From contig CAVGIJ010000010.1 of assembly GCA_963629305.1 (NCBI GenBank), forward strand, positions 1 to 64,000: a stretch of DNA of 64,000 nt, written 5' to 3'. Origin of the DNA: UBA1227 sp963629305 (GTDB taxonomy: Bacteria > Bacillota > Clostridia > Oscillospirales > Acutalibacteraceae). The notes beneath the pieces are model-generated. The model had not been told where the DNA came from. It was given only the letters and a program-made list of their open reading frames with translations, and did not search any database. Shown in pieces: positions 60,992 to 64,000 of the stretch. Each line of letters opens with the position of its first letter. Within the stretch, counting starts at the first letter, position 1. The position numbers and the translations under genes were made by a program.

Positions 60992-62149
60992 ATGATTATC
61001 GGAATCCCAAAGGAAATCATGCACGAGGAGGATCGTGTCGCAGCAACACCGGACACCGTAAAAGAGTACATTGCTCTCGGTGCGGAGGTTCTTGTCGAAC
61101 AAAATGCAGGAAAAGGCGCGCACTTCACTGACGACCAGTATATGGCTGCAGGTGCAAAGATTATTCCGGATGTTGAAGAACTTTATGAAAAGTCAAATGT
61201 TATTCTCAAAGTAAAGGAACCGCTTTTCAACGAAGCTAAAGGCAAGCACGAGATTGAGATGATGCATGAGGGTCAGTACCTTATTACATTCATTCACCCT
61301 GCTTCACCAGTAAACCATCAAATGGTAAAAGACATGGCGGCGAAAGGTATTATCTCAATCACTCTTGACGGTATTCCCCGTATCTCCCGTGCGCAATCAA
61401 TGGATGCACTTACATCTATGAGTACATGTGCAGGATACAAAGGTATGATTATGGCCGCTGACAGGCTCCCGTGGTTCATACCAATGACAACATGTGCTGT
61501 AGGTCTTATCAAACCTGCCAACATACTTGTACTCGGTGCGGGCGTTGCGGGAATGCAGGCTCTCGCAACGGGAAAACGCCTCGGTGGCGTTATACATGCC
61601 GCAGATATCAGACCTATGGGTCAGGAAAATGCGCAGTCGCTCGGTGCAAAAATCATCGATCTCGGCATTGATCCCGCACTTGCAGTAGGAGAAGGCGGAT
61701 ACGCCCTCCGTCTCCCCGATGACGTACTTAAGGGCGAGCAGGAAACTCTTGCAAAGATTCTTCCTCAGATGGACATTGTTTTCTGTTCAGCTCTCATTCC
61801 CGGCAAACTTGCTCCTATACTTATAACCGAAGAAATGGTTAAGCTCATGAAGCCGGGCTCTGTAATAGTAGATATCTCCATTGACCAGGGCGGTAACTGT
61901 GAAATAACTCCCAAGGGTGCTATTGAGGTTAAACACGGTGTTACTATCATCGGCACAAAGAATATCCCGGGTATTCTTCCCACAAGCTCAACCTGGATGT
62001 TTGCAAACAATATGTACGAACTTGTAAAGTTCATGACAAAGGACGGAGAAATCTCTCTTGACATGAATGATGAGATTATAAAATCCGCTCTTACAACAAT
62101 AGACGGAAAAATTGTTCATGCCGGTGCTCTTGAGGCAATGGGTCTTTGA
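60992..62149 (+). CDS. pntAA: Proton-translocating NAD(P) transhydrogenase alpha-1 subunit
   Basis: A 385-residue soluble NAD(H)-binding domain (dI). The chain starts MIIGIPKEIMHEEDRVA (alanine-dehydrogenase-like N-domain), has RISRAQSMDALTSMSTCAGYKG, and the NAD Rossmann motif VLGAGVAGMQALATGKRLG. ATG 60992 with GGAGG 9 bases upstream is the true start, not the frame opening at 60929. Alanine dehydrogenase is excluded because pntAB and pntB follow. Confidence 0.95.
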   Translation: MIIGIPKEIMHEEDRVAATPDTVKEYIALGAEVLVEQNAGKGAHFTDDQYMAAGAKIIPDVEELYEKSNVILKVKEPLFNEAKGKHEIEMMHEGQYLITFIHPASPVNHQMVKDMAAKGIISITLDGIPRISRAQSMDALTSMSTCAGYKGMIMAADRLPWFIPMTTCAVGLIKPANILVLGAGVAGMQALATGKRLGGVIHAADIRPMGQENAQSLGAKIIDLGIDPALAVGEGGYALRLPDDVLKGEQETLAKILPQMDIVFCSALIPGKLAPILITEEMVKLMKPGSVIVDISIDQGGNCEITPKGAIEVKHGVTIIGTKNIPGILPTSSTWMFANNMYELVKFMTKDGEISLDMNDEIIKSALTTIDGKIVHAGALEAMGL

Positions 62150-62186
62150 TTTTTCCGCATAGCAAATATCAATAAATCACTCTAAA

Positions 62187-62239
62187 GAAAGCGCGACTCC
62201 TTCCATGAAGTCGCGCTTTTTAAGAAATTCAAGGAGTCG
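62187..62239 (+). promoter_or_regulatory. Terminator/ribosome-site switch between pntAA and pntAB
   Basis: GCGCGACT (62191-62198) pairs with AGTCGCGC (62209-62216) to form a terminator-like hairpin ending in CTTTTT. The same left arm, CGACTCCTT (62194-62202), is a perfect complement of AAGGAGTCG (62231-62239), which is the ribosome site of pntAB. The two folds exclude each other. It may set the ratio of PntAA to the membrane subunits. Confidence 0.55.
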
Positions 62240-62244
62240 TTCGC

Positions 62245-62553
62245 ATGAAAACGGAAATTATTCTTGTAATTGTATTTTTCGTATCTATGATTGTAGGATA
62301 CAAACTCATAAACAATGTTCCGAGTCTTCTTCACACTCCTCTTATGTCGGGAATGAATGCATTGTCCGGCATAACTGTGCTCGGTGCAATATCTTCGACA
62401 GTAATAGCGGTACGTGCCGATGAGCCCGTAATCGGTTACATTTTCGGCGCACTTGCACTAATTCTCGCAATGATAAATGTGGTCGGAGGATTCGGTGTAA
62501 CCGGAAGAATGCTTAAAATGTTCAAAAGCAAAGATGAGGGAGGTAATAAATAA
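62245..62553 (+). CDS. pntAB: NAD(P) transhydrogenase alpha-2 subunit
   Basis: A 102-residue membrane subunit with three helices, including LLHTPLMSGMNALSGITVLGA, the well-kept dII segment. It ends one base into pntB (TAATG). With PntB it forms the proton channel. Confidence 0.95.
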   Translation: MKTEIILVIVFFVSMIVGYKLINNVPSLLHTPLMSGMNALSGITVLGAISSTVIAVRADEPVIGYIFGALALILAMINVVGGFGVTGRMLKMFKSKDEGGNK

Positions 62554-63989
62554 TGTCAGATTTATTTTATTACATCTTCAGTGCCGTCCTTGTTTTTGGA
62601 GTTCTTGTGGGTATATACCTTATGAGCAAGGTTGAAAAAGCCTATACAGGCAACACCGTTTCAGCCGTCTCTATGGCGCTTGCCATCGCGCTGACAATGG
62701 TAAAATACGAAGTGTTCGGAACAGATGTACGTACATCGCTCATCATAATAATTGCGGCAATGCTCATAGGTTCGGCAATAGGCGCGTGGATAACGGCAAA
62801 AGTCAAAATGATTCAGATGCCGCAGACAGTTGCTATCCTCAACGGGTTCGGCGGCGGCGCATCCGCCCTTGTTGCCGTTCTCACACTTTTAACGGACAAG
62901 GAAGCCAATTCGTTCAGCATTTTCACTGGAATGCTTGCACTGGTTGTCGGAATTGTCACACTTATAGGCTCACTCGTTGCAGCAGGAAAGCTGCAGGGTG
63001 TTATAAACGGAAAGCCTGTTGTTATTCCGGGCCACAGTACCCTTACAATCATTTCGCTGATTGCATCTCTGGCACTTTGTGTTTTATCAATTTTCATCCC
63101 GGCCCTTCTCCCGCTCATTATTGCAGCATTTGTCCTCTCATTTGCATTCGGACTTTTGTTCTCAATAAGAGTCGGCGGAGCTGATATGCCTATAACCATA
63201 TCACTTCTCAACTCATTCTCCGGCGTGGCAGGTTCCATCGCAGGTCTTGCCATAGGCGATGTACTTCTTGTTGCTATCGGAGGAATAGTAGGTGCATCCG
63301 GACTTATCCTTACACAGATAATGTGCAAGGCAATGAACAGAAGTCTTCTTGATATCCTTCTCGGAAAAACTTCCGCACACGGCAAAAAAACTTCTGAGAT
63401 AAAAGAAGAAAAGTTAGAGGTAATTCCACCGGAAATCCATACGGAAGACAAAGCTGATAAGTCTGTTGAAGTAAGGGAGACTCAAAACAAGCTTCCTGGA
63501 ATACTGAAATCAGCTAAAAAAGTTATCATTGTTCCGGGTTACGGCATGGCTCTTGCACAGGCACAAGCTCTCGTAAAACAACTTGCAGACAAACTCGAGT
63601 CAAACGGCGCTGACGTAAGATACGCCATCCATCCTGTTGCGGGTCGTATGCCGGGTCACATGAACGTTCTTCTTGCAGAGGTTGACGTGCCGTATGAAAA
63701 GCTCTGTGAGATGAAGGACATAAACGATGACTTCAAGGATACCGACGTTGCAATTGTCATAGGTGCAAACGACGTAATGAACCCTGCAGCAAAAGATACA
63801 GAAAATACACCTATTTCAGGTATGCCCATTCTCTCCGTTGCAGATGCAAAACATATTGTTATCTGTAACTATGACTTAAATCCGGGATATGCAGGCGTTG
63901 AAAACCCGCTCTATTCAAAACCAAGCGGCGTAACGCTCATGCTCGGTGACGCAAAGGAAAGTATAGAAAAGCTTATAAAGCTGTTTTGA
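62553..63989 (+). CDS. pntB: NAD(P) transhydrogenase beta subunit
   Basis: A 478-residue protein: residues 1-260 hold about nine membrane helices (dII), and residues 300-478 hold the NADP(H)-binding dIII (IIVPGYGMALAQAQ, HPVAGRMPGHMNVLLAEVDVPYE, VIGANDVMNPAA). The linker (275-310) is rich in Lys and Glu. The complex uses proton flow to reduce NADP+ with NADH. The stop is 11 bases before the window end. Confidence 0.96.
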   Translation: MSDLFYYIFSAVLVFGVLVGIYLMSKVEKAYTGNTVSAVSMALAIALTMVKYEVFGTDVRTSLIIIIAAMLIGSAIGAWITAKVKMIQMPQTVAILNGFGGGASALVAVLTLLTDKEANSFSIFTGMLALVVGIVTLIGSLVAAGKLQGVINGKPVVIPGHSTLTIISLIASLALCVLSIFIPALLPLIIAAFVLSFAFGLLFSIRVGGADMPITISLLNSFSGVAGSIAGLAIGDVLLVAIGGIVGASGLILTQIMCKAMNRSLLDILLGKTSAHGKKTSEIKEEKLEVIPPEIHTEDKADKSVEVRETQNKLPGILKSAKKVIIVPGYGMALAQAQALVKQLADKLESNGADVRYAIHPVAGRMPGHMNVLLAEVDVPYEKLCEMKDINDDFKDTDVAIVIGANDVMNPAAKDTENTPISGMPILSVADAKHIVICNYDLNPGYAGVENPLYSKPSGVTLMLGDAKESIEKLIKLF

Positions 63990-64000
63990 TTGTAATCCTA

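Noticed and set aside
60992..62149. Alanine dehydrogenase
   Set aside because: The fold is shared, but pntAB and pntB follow directly and the NAD-site context is that of PntAA.

Overview
The window (about 42-44% GC by eye) comes from a strictly anaerobic, low-to-mid-GC Firmicute of the class Clostridia. The signs are a Wood-Ljungdahl carbonyl branch (CODH/acetyl-CoA synthase), pyruvate formate-lyase, the Firmicute block murB-rapZ-whiA-dnaE-pfkA, ammonia-dependent asparagine synthetase, strong GGAGG ribosome sites and A/T-rich promoters. The overall picture is a heterotrophic acetogen, probably host-associated; the exact family cannot be fixed from this sequence. I saw no rRNA, tRNA, CRISPR array, insertion sequence or prophage.

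Layout. 0.2-9 kb: a cysteine-rich DUF2284 protein, a membrane protein, a condensation-fold acyltransferase-like protein, a lysoplasmalogenase-like protein, three alpha/beta hydrolases (one has lost its nucleophile), AsnA and PnuC. 8.7-15.3 kb: a PLP lyase-family protein, an AbrB-type protein and a complete branched-chain amino acid ABC transporter (livKHMGF). 15.5-21.4 kb: an apparent TetR regulon (LMW phosphatase, FGGY kinase, TetR; divergently a class III aminotransferase and a double-domain class II aldolase) with matching operators in the divergent region. 21.5-22.7 kb: a membrane M28 peptidase.

22.9-37.2 kb is the CODH/ACS locus, all on the minus strand: cooS, cooC, a first acsB, then after a hairpin and a new promoter a second acsB, acsV, DUF3786, a His-rich protein, cooT, cooC, acsD, and a gene that fuses acsC to acsE. 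Together these encode CO2 reduction to CO, methyl transfer from methyl-THF to the corrinoid protein, acetyl-CoA assembly, corrinoid reactivation and nickel delivery. The methyl-branch enzymes (formate dehydrogenase, Fhs, FolD, MetF) are not here. 37.4-45 kb: a DUF362 protein, a lipoprotein, and an operon of split pyruvate formate-lyase (large subunit plus separate 78-residue glycyl-radical subunit), PflA, a DMT permease and a PdxY-like kinase. Formate from PFL could feed the methyl branch. Between pfl and a Na/Pi transporter lies a candidate ~310-nt noncoding RNA with five repeated mini-hairpins.

45.6-55.7 kb is housekeeping: Na/Pi cotransporter, pfkA, dnaE, whiA, rapZ, murB and a ROK glucokinase. 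55.9-60.8 kb is an unusual five-gene operon: two homologous double-SCP2-like proteins bracket a class III aminotransferase and a split transketolase. This set matches no pathway I recognise and is, with the TetR regulon, the best candidate for an undescribed metabolic system. 61-64 kb: divergent pntAA-pntAB-pntB, a proton-translocating transhydrogenase, with a two-way RNA hairpin between pntAA and pntAB.
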